A DNA stretch of 64,000 nt, from positions 217,897-281,896 of the forward strand of contig JAGRES010000008.1 of the NCBI GenBank assembly GCA_020446425.1, given 5' to 3'. Shown here piece by piece: positions 7,577 to 16,606 of this stretch; the first letter of the stretch is position 1, and each line of letters starts with the position of its first letter. The notes under the pieces were generated by a model. It was given only the letters and a program-made list of their open reading frames with translations, was not told the DNA's origin and searched no databases. Both the position numbers and the translations under genes were made by a program. The stretch comes from Sphingobium sp. (GTDB lineage Bacteria; Pseudomonadota; Alphaproteobacteria; Sphingomonadales; Sphingomonadaceae).

Positions 7577-8989
7577 ATGAGCACCCCGCAACCCGCCAAA
7601 TATAGTCCCGCCACCGATATTCTCGATATAGAAGATCTCAGCGATGAGGTGATGGCGGCGAAATTTCCGCAGACCGTCTTGCGCTTTCGCAACGACCGGT
7701 GGGCGGCAACCGTCGGGCTGGATCAGCTCACTGACGACCAATGGGCGCGGCATTTTGGCCGTTTCGAGCCGCTTGAGGCCAATTTGAGGCGTCCGCTTGC
7801 GCTGCGCTATCACGGGCATCAGTTCCGCGTATACAACCCGGATATCGGCGATGGGCGCGGATTCCTGTTCGCTCAGATGCGAGACGGCCAGGGACGATTA
7901 ATGGATCTGGGCACCAAGGGGTCGGGGCAAACACCCTTTAGCCGCTTCGGCGATGGCCGCCTCACGCTGAAAGGTGCGGTTCGCGAAATATTGGCGACCG
8001 AAATGCTGGAAGCGCTTGGCGTCAATACGTCCAAGACCTTTTCCGTTATTGAGACCGGCGAGCAGCTCGATCGCAACGATGAACCCTCCCCCACCCGCTC
8101 GGCAGTGCTGGTGCGGTTGTCTCACTCGCATATTCGCATCGGCAGCTTTCAACGGGCAGCCGCCCTGCAGGACGAAGCCTTATTGCGCAGTCTTGTCGAT
8201 TATGCCCTGACCCGGCTCTATGATGTCACACCGGACGAAAATCCGGCGGCGCAGCTGCTCAATCTTGTTGTGGAACGCACCGCTGATCTGGCCGCCAGCT
8301 ATATGATCGCCGGTTTCGTTCATGGCGTGCTCAACAGCGACAACATCAACATCACCGGCGAAAGCTTCGACTATGGTCCCTGGCGTTTCACGCCCTATTG
8401 GGACGCCGGTTTCACGGCCGCCTATTTCGATCATCAGGGCCTTTACGCCTTTGGGCGGCAGGCCGAGGCCATTCACTGGGATGCGATGCAGCTTGCGCTA
8501 TCCCTGCGCGGCATGAGCGAAACCGAGCCTCTGGTCGACGCGCTCAATCGCTTCCCAGAGCTTTACGCCAGTGCAATGCGCCGCCGTTTCTGTTGGCGGT
8601 TGGGCGTCGAACAACCGAAGGATCAGGGAAAAACCACGGAATTGCTGGAATCAGCCGTACGCGCGATGATCGAGAGCGAAACGATGATCGACCGGTTTTT
8701 CTTTGATTGGCGCGGGGGTCAGGTGCGCACAGGCGAAGCGCAGCGGCTTTATTTGAGACCCGAATGGGATCGGTTCAGGGAGCTGGCCGCTTCCTGCGAA
8801 GCTACAGCCCCCCTCGACCATGACTACTGGGCGCAGCCCGCGCCTTGTTCCATGCATATCGACGAAGTGGAAGCCCTCTGGGCCGCCATAGACGAGCGCG
8901 ACGACTGGGACCCACTTTACAGGAAAATCGAGGCCATTCGCCAGATGGGTGAAGCCTGCTGCATCCCCTTCCATAGCCCCGAAAAATAG
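7577..8989 (+). CDS. selO: Protein adenylyltransferase SelO (YdiU/UPF0061)
   Basis: This 470-aa SelO-family pseudokinase transfers AMP from ATP to hydroxyl side chains of proteins, linked in other bacteria to oxidative stress. Family landmarks are LRYHGHQF, DLGTKGSGQTPFSR, KGAVREILATEML, then the active-site stretch HGVLNSDNINI followed by FDYGPW, which holds the metal-binding Asp. It ends near CCIPFHSPEK without a selenocysteine codon, as usual in bacteria. Starts at 7574 and 7577 are adjacent ATGs and 7535 is possible. It is divergent from the hydrolase and followed after 16 bp by an aldehyde dehydrogenase, probably cotranscribed. Confidence 0.92.
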   Translation: MSTPQPAKYSPATDILDIEDLSDEVMAAKFPQTVLRFRNDRWAATVGLDQLTDDQWARHFGRFEPLEANLRRPLALRYHGHQFRVYNPDIGDGRGFLFAQMRDGQGRLMDLGTKGSGQTPFSRFGDGRLTLKGAVREILATEMLEALGVNTSKTFSVIETGEQLDRNDEPSPTRSAVLVRLSHSHIRIGSFQRAAALQDEALLRSLVDYALTRLYDVTPDENPAAQLLNLVVERTADLAASYMIAGFVHGVLNSDNINITGESFDYGPWRFTPYWDAGFTAAYFDHQGLYAFGRQAEAIHWDAMQLALSLRGMSETEPLVDALNRFPELYASAMRRRFCWRLGVEQPKDQGKTTELLESAVRAMIESETMIDRFFFDWRGGQVRTGEAQRLYLRPEWDRFRELAASCEATAPLDHDYWAQPAPCSMHIDEVEALWAAIDERDDWDPLYRKIEAIRQMGEACCIPFHSPEK

Positions 8990-9005
8990 GGCATATCAGG
9001 CGGCA

Positions 9006-10439
9006 ATGACAGAAAAACTATTATCATATGAGCCTGCCACAGGGTCGCTTTTGTGGGAGGGGGAGCATAGCGATGTCACCGCCGAGGTTGAACGGGCGGC
9101 GTCAGCGTGGATGCACTGGGCGGCCAAGCCCGCTACCTTCCGTATCGAGACCATGCGGCGCTTCGCCAATGTGGTACGCGCCAAGGAAGAAGAACTCGCA
9201 GACATTATCGCGCGTGAGACCGGTAAGCCGCTGTGGGAAGCGCATACGGAAGTCACCGCCGTCATTGGCAAGGTCGATATCTCCATCGCCGCCTATTCCG
9301 AACGCACCGGCCAGCGCCGTCTGGAAGGCGCGATGGGCGCGAAACAGAATTTGCGGCACAAACCCCATGGCGTCATGGCCGTTCTGGGCCCCTATAATTT
9401 CCCCGCGCACCTGCCCAATGGCCATATTGTTCCGGCGCTGATCGCCGGTAACGGAATAGTGTTCAAACCCTCGGAAAAAACGCCCGCGACCGCCGCGATG
9501 CTGGTTGATCTCTATCATGAGGCCGGCGTTCCCAGGGATCTGGTGCGCCTGGTTATCGGCGGATCTGATGCGGGCAAGGCTCTGGTGGAGCACCCTCTGG
9601 TCAACGGCATATTGTTCACCGGATCGGCGCGCACCGGCATCGCCATCAACCGTGCGCTCGCCAGCAACCCCGAAAAGATTGTGGCGCTGGAAATGGGCGG
9701 CAATAATCCGATTGTGGTGTGGGACACACCTGATCTCGCCACCGCTGCGACGGTCATCGTGCAATCCGCCTTCACCTCAGCCGGGCAGCGCTGCACGGCG
9801 GCTAGGCGCCTCATCCTGCGTGACAGCATGACGAAACCGTTGATGGACGAGCTGACCAAGATCACGGACAGGCTGATTCTCGACCACCCACATGCTGACC
9901 CGGCTCCGTTCATGGGGCCGGTTATCGACGACCAGGCAGCCGATGGCCTGACCGAGAGTTTTCTGACCCTGATGAGCATGGGCGGCAAGCCGGTTCGCCA
10001 TATGCAGCGCCCCAAAGGCGAGCTGCCCTTCGTGTCGCCCGCGATCATCGACGTCACCAATGTGGCGGAGCGCCCGGACATCGAGCTGTTTGGCCCGCTT
10101 TTGCAGGTTGTTCAGGTCAGCGACTTCGACAGCGCCATTCGCGAAGCCAATGCCACGCGCTATGGCCTCTCGGCCTCGCTTCTGGGCGGATCGCCGGAGC
10201 AATATGACCAGTTCTGGGCCAGCGTCCGCGCCGGCATCGTCAACTGGAATGGGCCTACTAACGGCGCGTCTTCGGCCGCACCCTTCGGCGGCGTTGGCGT
10301 ATCGGGTAATCATCGGCCAAGCGCCTATTATGCGGCGGATTATTGCGCCTACCCGGTTGCTTCCTCCGAAGCGGAGCAACTCAGGGCATCCATTGGCGTC
10401 GGGCTTGCTGCCGTCGATACCACTGGTATGGGCGACTGA
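9006..10439 (+). CDS. astD: Aldehyde dehydrogenase, succinylglutamate-semialdehyde dehydrogenase-like
   Basis: This 477-aa NAD(P)-dependent aldehyde dehydrogenase is most like AstD, which oxidises N-succinylglutamate semialdehyde in the arginine succinyltransferase pathway. Visible are GPYNFPAHLPNGH (Asn of the active site), FKPSEKTP for the cofactor, E229 in ALEMGGNNP and nucleophile C263 in SAGQRCTAARR. ATG at 9006 (MTEKLLSYEP) was chosen because the upstream extension overlaps selO. No other ast gene is nearby, so the physiological substrate is uncertain and the symbol is tentative. Confidence 0.8.
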   Translation: MTEKLLSYEPATGSLLWEGEHSDVTAEVERAASAWMHWAAKPATFRIETMRRFANVVRAKEEELADIIARETGKPLWEAHTEVTAVIGKVDISIAAYSERTGQRRLEGAMGAKQNLRHKPHGVMAVLGPYNFPAHLPNGHIVPALIAGNGIVFKPSEKTPATAAMLVDLYHEAGVPRDLVRLVIGGSDAGKALVEHPLVNGILFTGSARTGIAINRALASNPEKIVALEMGGNNPIVVWDTPDLATAATVIVQSAFTSAGQRCTAARRLILRDSMTKPLMDELTKITDRLILDHPHADPAPFMGPVIDDQAADGLTESFLTLMSMGGKPVRHMQRPKGELPFVSPAIIDVTNVAERPDIELFGPLLQVVQVSDFDSAIREANATRYGLSASLLGGSPEQYDQFWASVRAGIVNWNGPTNGASSAAPFGGVGVSGNHRPSAYYAADYCAYPVASSEAEQLRASIGVGLAAVDTTGMGD

Positions 10440-10533
10440 CAAAACCGAATTTGGTTGGGCGGAATAGTTTTGCTTGGGTCCGATTAAAGGATTGTGCGTT
10501 GCGGTAGCCGCCCCGTCACGCCATCTGGTCATT

Positions 10534-11337
10534 ATGACCGAAGCTGCACCCTCATCTTTTAACGGTACACGCGTAGGAACCGTCTATCTGGTCGGCGCGG
10601 GCCCCGGCGATCCGGAGCTGCTGACGCTGCGCGCGATACGCCTGATCGGTTCTGCTGCGCTGATCGTGCATGATGGCCTGGTGGATGAGGCCATTATGGC
10701 GCTTGCGCCGGACAATGCGCAACGCGTTTCTGTCGCCAAGAGCCGCTCTCGCCACACCATGCCGCAGGAAGCGATCAACGCGTTGCTCGTGCGCGAGGCT
10801 CTGGCCGGGCGCGATGTTGTGCGCCTTAAAGGGGGCGATCCCTTCATTTTCGGGCGCGGCGGCGAAGAAATGGAATCCTGCCGCGAAGCAGGCGTGCCAG
10901 TGGAAGTGGTTCCGGGCATCAGCGCGGCGATAGGCTGCGCCGCCGAGGCCGGCCTTCCCCTCACCCATCGTGGCCTCTCCAGCGCAGTGACCTTCGTTGC
11001 GGGCCAATGCAAGGGCCTGACGGATCAGAACTGGGCTGGCCTTGCGGGCAAGGATCGCACGCTCGTCATCTATATGGGCGTGGCGACCGCGGCGGATATC
11101 GCCGATAAGCTGATCGCTGACGGCGTTACCCCTGCCATATCCGTCGCTATATTGGAAAAGGGCACCCGCCGCGACAGCAGGACGCTGGTCACGACGCTGG
11201 CCGGGTTGGGCGAAATGGTCGCCCGCGAAAAAGTTCAGAGCCCATCGCTCATTGTTGTCGGCGAAGTTGCGCGCCATGCCGAGGCGCAGGCGCTCTGGTC
11301 GCTGGCGGCGCATCATCAGGTGGAGAATATTGCGTGA
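10534..11337 (+). CDS. cobA: Uroporphyrinogen-III C-methyltransferase
   Basis: This 267-aa SUMT methylates uroporphyrinogen III at C2 and C7 with S-adenosylmethionine to give precorrin-2, the precursor of siroheme. Signature stretches are VYLVGAGPGDPELLTL at the N-terminus, GGDPFIFGRGGEE and PGISAA. There is no CysG oxidase/ferrochelatase domain, so siroheme must be completed elsewhere. ATG at 10534 gives a normal family N-terminus; a TTG at 10474 is in frame. The stop overlaps the next gene by ATGA, so translation is coupled. Its position ahead of cysI fits siroheme supply to sulfite reductase. Confidence 0.93.
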   Translation: MTEAAPSSFNGTRVGTVYLVGAGPGDPELLTLRAIRLIGSAALIVHDGLVDEAIMALAPDNAQRVSVAKSRSRHTMPQEAINALLVREALAGRDVVRLKGGDPFIFGRGGEEMESCREAGVPVEVVPGISAAIGCAAEAGLPLTHRGLSSAVTFVAGQCKGLTDQNWAGLAGKDRTLVIYMGVATAADIADKLIADGVTPAISVAILEKGTRRDSRTLVTTLAGLGEMVAREKVQSPSLIVVGEVARHAEAQALWSLAAHHQVENIA

Positions 11338-11630
11338 AAATCTTGACTGCGAATGACCTCGCCACGGGCGATGTCGTCTGGTGGGCGGGCGATGGGTGGA
11401 GCCGCCTGATCGTCGAAGCCTATGACGTCGGTGAAAAGGGCGAGGATATTGGCCGCCGCGAAGAGGCCGCACGGCGCGTGATCGGCGCCTATGTGATTGA
11501 TGGCGAACAGACGGCGGATGGCCCCCGCCCCGCCCATATCAAGGACCGTATTCGTGGCCTCGGCCCCACTGTTCGCCCCGACCTGACTCTCAAGCCTGCC
11601 GATCCCGATATCGGCAAATGGGTGATTTAA
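11334..11630 (+). CDS. DUF2849 domain protein of the sulfite reductase operon
   Basis: A 98-aa small protein matching DUF2849, typically found between cobA and the sulfite/nitrite reductase in Alphaproteobacteria. It opens MKILTANDLATGDVVWW and ends PDIGKWVI, with no cysteines, signal or membrane helix. It overlaps cobA by 4 bp and ends 1 bp before cysI, so it is translated with them. Its biochemical role is unknown; the fixed position suggests help in siroheme delivery or reductase assembly, which is an inference. Confidence 0.85.
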   Translation: MKILTANDLATGDVVWWAGDGWSRLIVEAYDVGEKGEDIGRREEAARRVIGAYVIDGEQTADGPRPAHIKDRIRGLGPTVRPDLTLKPADPDIGKWVI

Positions 11631-11631
11631 G

Positions 11632-13263
11632 ATGTACCAGTACGACAATTATGATCAGGCCATGGTCGATGCCCGCGTCGATGAATTCCGCGATCAGGTG
11701 AAGCGCCGCCTTGAGGGCAAGCTGACCGAAGACCAGTTCCGCCCGCTGCGCCTGATGAACGGCCTCTACCTCCAGCTCCACGCCTACATGCTGCGCGTCG
11801 CGGTCCCCTATGGCACGCTGTCGGCCAAGCAGATGCGTATGCTGGGCCATATCGCGCGCAAATATGACAAGGGCTACGGCCATTTCACGACCCGCCAGAA
11901 CATCCAGTATAACTGGATCAAGCTCTCTGACGCGCCCGATATTCTCGCCGATCTGGCGAGCGTCGAGATGCATGCGATCCAGACCAGCGGCAACTGCATC
12001 CGCAATATCAGCTCTGACCAATATGCCGGTGTCGCCGCCGACGAAGTGGTCGATCCGCGCCCCTGGGCCGAGCTGCTGCGCCAATGGTCGAGCTTCCATC
12101 CGGAATTCAGCTACTTGCCGCGCAAGTTCAAGATCGCGGTAATCGCGTCCGAGCAGGATCGCGCGGCGATGCGCCTGCATGACATTGGACTGGAGCTTGT
12201 GAAGCGTGACGGCGTGGTTGGTGCCCGGGTTTTTGCCGGTGGCGGCATGGGTCGCACACCTATGGTTGCACCTGAAATCAATGATTTCGTCACGGAAGAT
12301 GAGATTGTTTCTTATGTCGAGGCGTGCCTGCGCGTCTATAATCGCTATGGCCGCCGTGACAACAAGTACAAGGCACGCATCAAGATTCTGGTGCATGAGC
12401 TCGGCGTTGAGGAATATCGCCGCCAGGTCGCCGAGGAATTCGCGCATATGAAGACGCTGGGCCTCAATCCGCCGACCGAGGAACTGGCGCGCATCGCGGC
12501 CTATTTCGCTGATCCGGTCTATGAAACCGGCCTCTCGGACGATCTTGACCGTTCCGATCCGGATTTTGCCTTGTGGCTCGACCGCAACGTCGTGGCACAC
12601 AAGCAACCGGGCTATGCCATCGCCAATATCAGCCTGAAGCCTGTAGGCGGCATTCCCGGTGACGCATCGGCAGAACAGATCGAGCTGATGGCCGATCTCG
12701 CCGAGCGCTATTCGATGGACGAGCTGCGCGTCACCCACGCCCAGAATATCGTTCTGCCCTATGTTAAGAAGGCTGACCTCTATACCTTATGGCGTGAGCT
12801 GGAAGCTGCCGGGCTCGGCGAGGCTAATATCGACCAGATCACCGATATCATTGCCTGCCCCGGCCTCGATTATTGCAGTCTGGCCAATGCCCGCTCAATA
12901 CCGGTCGCACAGAAGATCGCGCAACGCTTTACGGACAATGGCAAGGAAGCCACGATTGGCGAGCTGAAGCTCAAGATATCAGGCTGCATCAACGCCTGCG
13001 GCCATCATCACGCCGGCCATATCGGCATATTGGGCGTGGATCGCAAAGGCGTCGAGAATTATCAGCTGTTGCTCGGCGGATCGGGTGCGGAGGATTGCTC
13101 GCTCGGCACGATCACCGGCCCCGGTTTTGACGAGAATGGTATTGTCGATGCGGTTGAGAAGGTCGCAGACCTGTATCTCGCTCAGCGCAACGACGATGAG
13201 CGCTTTCTCGACACCTATCGCCGTCTCGGCATGGCCCCATTCAAGGAGGCGCTTTATGGCTGA
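11632..13263 (+). CDS. cysI: Nitrite/sulfite reductase hemoprotein subunit (assimilatory sulfite reductase)
   Basis: This 543-aa enzyme reduces sulfite to sulfide by six electrons with coupled siroheme and 4Fe-4S centres. The two ferredoxin-like/siroheme half-domain repeats are present. The cluster ligands are C409 and C415 (CPGLDYC) and C452 and C456 (CINAC), followed by GHHH. HFTTRQNIQYNW in the first half is the family's substrate and siroheme contact region. The neighbours (cobA, DUF934, cysH) point to sulfite rather than nitrite. The flavoprotein electron donor is not in the window. Confidence 0.93.
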   Translation: MYQYDNYDQAMVDARVDEFRDQVKRRLEGKLTEDQFRPLRLMNGLYLQLHAYMLRVAVPYGTLSAKQMRMLGHIARKYDKGYGHFTTRQNIQYNWIKLSDAPDILADLASVEMHAIQTSGNCIRNISSDQYAGVAADEVVDPRPWAELLRQWSSFHPEFSYLPRKFKIAVIASEQDRAAMRLHDIGLELVKRDGVVGARVFAGGGMGRTPMVAPEINDFVTEDEIVSYVEACLRVYNRYGRRDNKYKARIKILVHELGVEEYRRQVAEEFAHMKTLGLNPPTEELARIAAYFADPVYETGLSDDLDRSDPDFALWLDRNVVAHKQPGYAIANISLKPVGGIPGDASAEQIELMADLAERYSMDELRVTHAQNIVLPYVKKADLYTLWRELEAAGLGEANIDQITDIIACPGLDYCSLANARSIPVAQKIAQRFTDNGKEATIGELKLKISGCINACGHHHAGHIGILGVDRKGVENYQLLLGGSGAEDCSLGTITGPGFDENGIVDAVEKVADLYLAQRNDDERFLDTYRRLGMAPFKEALYG

Positions 13264-13687
13264 TTTCCTCTCTTTTCGCGGTGATGAGCCCACCGAAGAA
13301 CCCGCAGTCACGCTGGAGTCTTTCGATAGCCAGTCAAATGCCAGCGCAGTGCGCATCGAACCGGGTGAAGACACGCGGGAACTGCTGCCTTTCATCGACC
13401 GCCTTGCCTTGGTTGAGGTGAATTTCCCGGCCTATACCGATGGGCGTGGATATAGCGCCGCGCGGATATTGCGCGAGGCGGGCTATGCGGGTGAATTGCG
13501 CGCTGTTGGCGATGTTCTCGTCGACCAGATCGCCTATATGCGCCGCTGCGGCTTTGACAGTTTCAAGCCCGGTCATCCACTTGATGAAGCCGATGTCGAT
13601 GCAGCTCTGGCGCGCTATGAAGACGTCTACCAAAAAACCGTGGACGGCAGCCGCCCGATCTGGGCGAAGCGGCATCAGGCGGCGTAA
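13256..13687 (+). CDS. DUF934 protein of the sulfate-assimilation operon
   Basis: A 143-aa DUF934 protein, found beside assimilatory sulfite reductase and APS reductase in many Proteobacteria. Recognisable stretches are VNFPAYTDGRGYS, LREAGYAGELRAVGDVL and DQIAYMRRCGFDSF. ATG at 13256 overlaps the cysI stop by 8 bp; longer readings run back inside cysI. It is followed after 2 bp by cysH, so all five genes from cobA on are closely coupled. The molecular function is not established; a structural or electron-transfer helper role is only a guess from context. Confidence 0.88.
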   Translation: MADFLSFRGDEPTEEPAVTLESFDSQSNASAVRIEPGEDTRELLPFIDRLALVEVNFPAYTDGRGYSAARILREAGYAGELRAVGDVLVDQIAYMRRCGFDSFKPGHPLDEADVDAALARYEDVYQKTVDGSRPIWAKRHQAA

Positions 13688-13689
13688 TC

Positions 13690-14466
13690 ATGGATACGGC
13701 GCGCAAACTCGATGTGATCGACGCCCGCCCTGCTTTCACGCAGGCGGATGCGGATGCCCTGAACGCGCGGTTCGAAGGGATGGGCACGTTAGAGATGTTG
13801 CGCACCCTGTTTTCCGAAGACACGCTGGGTGAAGTCGGGGTGGTGTCGTCCTTCGGCACGGAAAGTGCTGTTCTACTGCATCTGGTGGCGCAGGCCGATC
13901 CGGCTATTCCGGTGATCTTTGTCGATACGCTCAAGATGTTCCCGGAAACGCTCGACTATCGCGAAACGTTGGTCAGCGCATTCGGCATAAAGGATAGCCG
14001 TGTCGTCACGCCCAAGCCGGAAACGCTGGCCGCCAAGGACGACAAGGGGCTGCGCTGGTCCTTCGACCCGGACGGATGCTGCGATATTCGCAAGGTGGAG
14101 CCGCTCGCGCGCGCCAAGCACGGCCTCGATACATGGATCTCCGGGCGTAAGGCGTTTCAGTCGGTCACACGCCAGAATCTACCGCGTTTCGAGATTGAGG
14201 ACGGTCGCTTGAAGCTCAACCCGCTGGGTGACTGGACCAAGGCCGATCTCGACGCCTATTTTGAGGAGCATGCCCTGCCCCGGCACCCGCTCGAGGCACA
14301 GGGATATCTCTCCATCGGGTGCGAACCCTGCACTTCCAAGGTCATGCCGGGCGAGGACCCGCGCGCCGGGCGCTGGCGCGGATGGGACAAGGTTGAATGC
14401 GGGATACATACGACATCCACGCCTCTTGGCGACCCGGATGATCCCGCCAATCAGCCGGTATTCTGA
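13690..14466 (+). CDS. cysH: Adenylyl-sulfate reductase, 4Fe-4S type
   Basis: This 258-aa CysH-family enzyme reduces adenylyl sulfate (or PAPS) to sulfite using thioredoxin. The PP-loop is SSFGTES (52-58). Two cysteine pairs, C130-C131 (DGCCDIRK) and C211-x2-C214 (GCEPC), are the 4Fe-4S ligands of the APS-using subclass. C237 in ECGIH is the catalytic nucleophile. Its product feeds CysI in the same operon. A trxA gene in this window (43320-43640) could supply the reductant, though it is unlinked. Confidence 0.93.
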   Translation: MDTARKLDVIDARPAFTQADADALNARFEGMGTLEMLRTLFSEDTLGEVGVVSSFGTESAVLLHLVAQADPAIPVIFVDTLKMFPETLDYRETLVSAFGIKDSRVVTPKPETLAAKDDKGLRWSFDPDGCCDIRKVEPLARAKHGLDTWISGRKAFQSVTRQNLPRFEIEDGRLKLNPLGDWTKADLDAYFEEHALPRHPLEAQGYLSIGCEPCTSKVMPGEDPRAGRWRGWDKVECGIHTTSTPLGDPDDPANQPVF

Positions 14467-14544
14467 TAAAATAGGCTTTTGTTTTCCGGGTTTCTTTGGC
14501 AGCTTCCCCGCAAGGGTCAGTGATCGACTGATTTGGAGGGGAAA

Positions 14545-14919
14545 ATGATATCATTGCCTATTACAACTATCGTTGCGGCTATCGCAGGTCTCATGCTCGT
14601 CATATTGGGCCTGACAGCGGGGCTCCGGCGCGCGAAAACGGACATTTCTCTTGGCACGGACGGGGACGCGATCCTGCTTCAGCGTGTTCGCGCCCATGGC
14701 AATTTCACTGAATATACGCCGATAGCGCTCATTCTGCTGGCGCTGGTGGAAATGAGCGGCGGGAGCGCGACGCAAGCATGGACGATCGGCGGATTATTGC
14801 TGGTGGGTCGTGCGCTTCATGCGATTGGGTTGATTTTCAGCGTTTTGCCCGGACGTGTCCTGGGAATGCTGATGACCCTCGCGTCAATTCTCTATGCGGT
14901 CTGGCTGTTGCTCGTCTAA
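14545..14919 (+). CDS. MAPEG-family membrane protein
   Basis: A 124-aa integral membrane protein of the MAPEG type (membrane-associated proteins in eicosanoid and glutathione metabolism). It has about four hydrophobic segments and the family motif RAHGNFTEYTPIAL, containing the Arg, Asn and Glu that line the glutathione site in studied members. GGAGGGG at 14535 places the start at ATG 14545 rather than the TTG at 14533. Bacterial members are often glutathione-transferase-like or of unknown function. It converges on dnaB with a 26-bp gap. Confidence 0.85.
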   Translation: MISLPITTIVAAIAGLMLVILGLTAGLRRAKTDISLGTDGDAILLQRVRAHGNFTEYTPIALILLALVEMSGGSATQAWTIGGLLLVGRALHAIGLIFSVLPGRVLGMLMTLASILYAVWLLLV

Positions 14920-14945
14920 GCAAATCTTGGCATAATCATAATGCC

Positions 14946-16457
14946 TTAATCATAGCCATAGTCGGCAAATTCGCCCTCGGCCAGGTCGCTGAATTTGGTG
15001 ATCTTCGCATCGAATTTCATGCGCACCTTGCCGGTGGCGCCGTGGCGCTGCTTGGCGACGATCAGCTCCGCAAGGCCATAGACACGTTCCATCTCCATCG
15101 CCCATTTGGCATGGTCTTCATGGATTTTCGCCTCGTCACCCTCAACCGGGCGCTTCGGCTCCTTCGCCTGGATATAATAATCCTCACGATAGACGAACCA
15201 CACCATGTCGGCATCTTGTTCGATCGAGCCGGATTCGCGCAAGTCCGATAACTGCGGGCGCTTGTCCTCGCGCTGTTCCACCGCGCGGCTGAGCTGAGAC
15301 AGCGCCAGCACCGGAACATTGAGTTCCTTGGCGAGAGTCTTGAGGCCGCGGCTGATTTCCGAGATCTCCTGTACGCGGTTATCGCCTGATTTGCTCGAGC
15401 CCTGCAAAAGCTGGAGGTAGTCGATGACGATGAAACCGATGTCATGGCGACGCTTGAGGCGACGGGCACGCGTGCGCAGCGCGGCAATCGTCAGGCCGGG
15501 TGTGTCATCAATATAAAGCGGCAGTTCTTGCAGCTCCCGCGCCGCCCGGGATAGATTCTGAAATTCGCTGCGGGCGATCTTGCCCATACGCAGCGCTTCG
15601 CCGGAAATGCCCGATTGTTCGGCCAAAATACGCGTGGCGAGCTGGTCCGCCGACATTTCGAGGCTGAAGAAGGCCGTCCTGGCGCCCATATTCTTGGCCG
15701 GTTCAATCCCGTCCGCTTCATCGCGCAGCCAGCGCGCGGCCGCATTATAGGCGATGTTGGTCGCCAATGACGTCTTACCCATGCCCGGGCGCCCGGCAAG
15801 GATCATAAGGTCGCTGTTGTGCAGGCCGCCGATCTTCTCATTGAGGCTGGTAATGCCTGTGGTGATGCCTGAGAGATGGCCGCCACTGTTGAGCGCCCTT
15901 TCCGCCACCTGTACCGCCATGGTGCTAGCCTGCAGGAAGTTTTTGACCGAACCGACCTCACCCTCGCCCTCCGAAACGCGGTAAAGCGCGACTTCTGCGG
16001 CTTCGATCTGGCTCTTAGGGTCGACATCCTCGCTAGTGTCGAGGGCATTGTCGACCAGTTCGCGGCCAACGCCGACTAATTCACGCAGCAAGGCCAGGTC
16101 ATAAATCTGCTGCGCAAAGTCGCGTGCACCGATCAGCGACGCGCCGCTCGATGCAAGCTGCACCAGATAGGCCGAGCCGCCATGCTCTTTCAGCGCGGCA
16201 TCCTGATCCAGCATCGGTTTCAGCGTCACCGGGCTGGCGACCATATTGCGATCGAGCAGTTTCAGGATCGTTTCATAGATGCGGCCGTGCACCGGCTCGA
16301 AGAAATGCTCCGGCCGCAGCTTCATCTGCACGTCTTCCGCGACTCGATTGTCTATCATCAGGGCACCTAGAAGCGCCGCCTCCGCCTCGATATTGCGCGG
16401 AAGTTCGCGAGTCGCGCCCTCGGCGGATTCGCCGACCAGTTTCAGTGCCTCTGCCAT
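14946..16457 (-). CDS. dnaB: Replicative DNA helicase DnaB
   Basis: This 503-aa hexameric helicase unwinds DNA ahead of the replisome. The N-terminal primase-interacting domain starts LPRNIEAEAALLGALMIDN. The RecA-like ATPase has Walker A GRPGMGKTSLA, Walker B FIVIDYLQLL and the DnaB motif SQLSRAVEQREDKRPQLSDLRESGSIEQD (shown here as a region of 29 residues, key parts SQLSR and LRESGSIEQD). There is no intein. ATG at 16457 (MAEALKLV) is preferred over an in-frame GTG at 16472. It is divergent from the UPF0262 gene across 149 bp in which I see no RNA or operator I can name. Confidence 0.95.
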   Translation of the reverse strand: MAEALKLVGESAEGATRELPRNIEAEAALLGALMIDNRVAEDVQMKLRPEHFFEPVHGRIYETILKLLDRNMVASPVTLKPMLDQDAALKEHGGSAYLVQLASSGASLIGARDFAQQIYDLALLRELVGVGRELVDNALDTSEDVDPKSQIEAAEVALYRVSEGEGEVGSVKNFLQASTMAVQVAERALNSGGHLSGITTGITSLNEKIGGLHNSDLMILAGRPGMGKTSLATNIAYNAAARWLRDEADGIEPAKNMGARTAFFSLEMSADQLATRILAEQSGISGEALRMGKIARSEFQNLSRAARELQELPLYIDDTPGLTIAALRTRARRLKRRHDIGFIVIDYLQLLQGSSKSGDNRVQEISEISRGLKTLAKELNVPVLALSQLSRAVEQREDKRPQLSDLRESGSIEQDADMVWFVYREDYYIQAKEPKRPVEGDEAKIHEDHAKWAMEMERVYGLAELIVAKQRHGATGKVRMKFDAKITKFSDLAEGEFADYGYD

Positions 16458-16606
16458 GACGCCATTGTTCACCCAAGCCCTTCCGGTTGCAAGCCCGTGG
16501 TGGCCTTAATGACGAACAGATGTGGGTGACTTCTGTATAGCTGTGGGTAACTCACCCCCTATTCGCTATTCTTTCCTTGATATTTCTACTGCGTCGCAGC
16601 ACTGCT

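Noticed and set aside
14920-14945. GGCAT-AATCATA-ATGCC inverted repeat between MAPEG gene and dnaB as a terminator
   Set aside because: Five-base arms with no T-run on either strand are too weak to call.
16458-16606. Repeated TGTGGGT motifs in the dnaB-UPF0262 spacer as possible DnaA boxes
   Set aside because: They do not match TTATNCACA on either strand and occur only twice.
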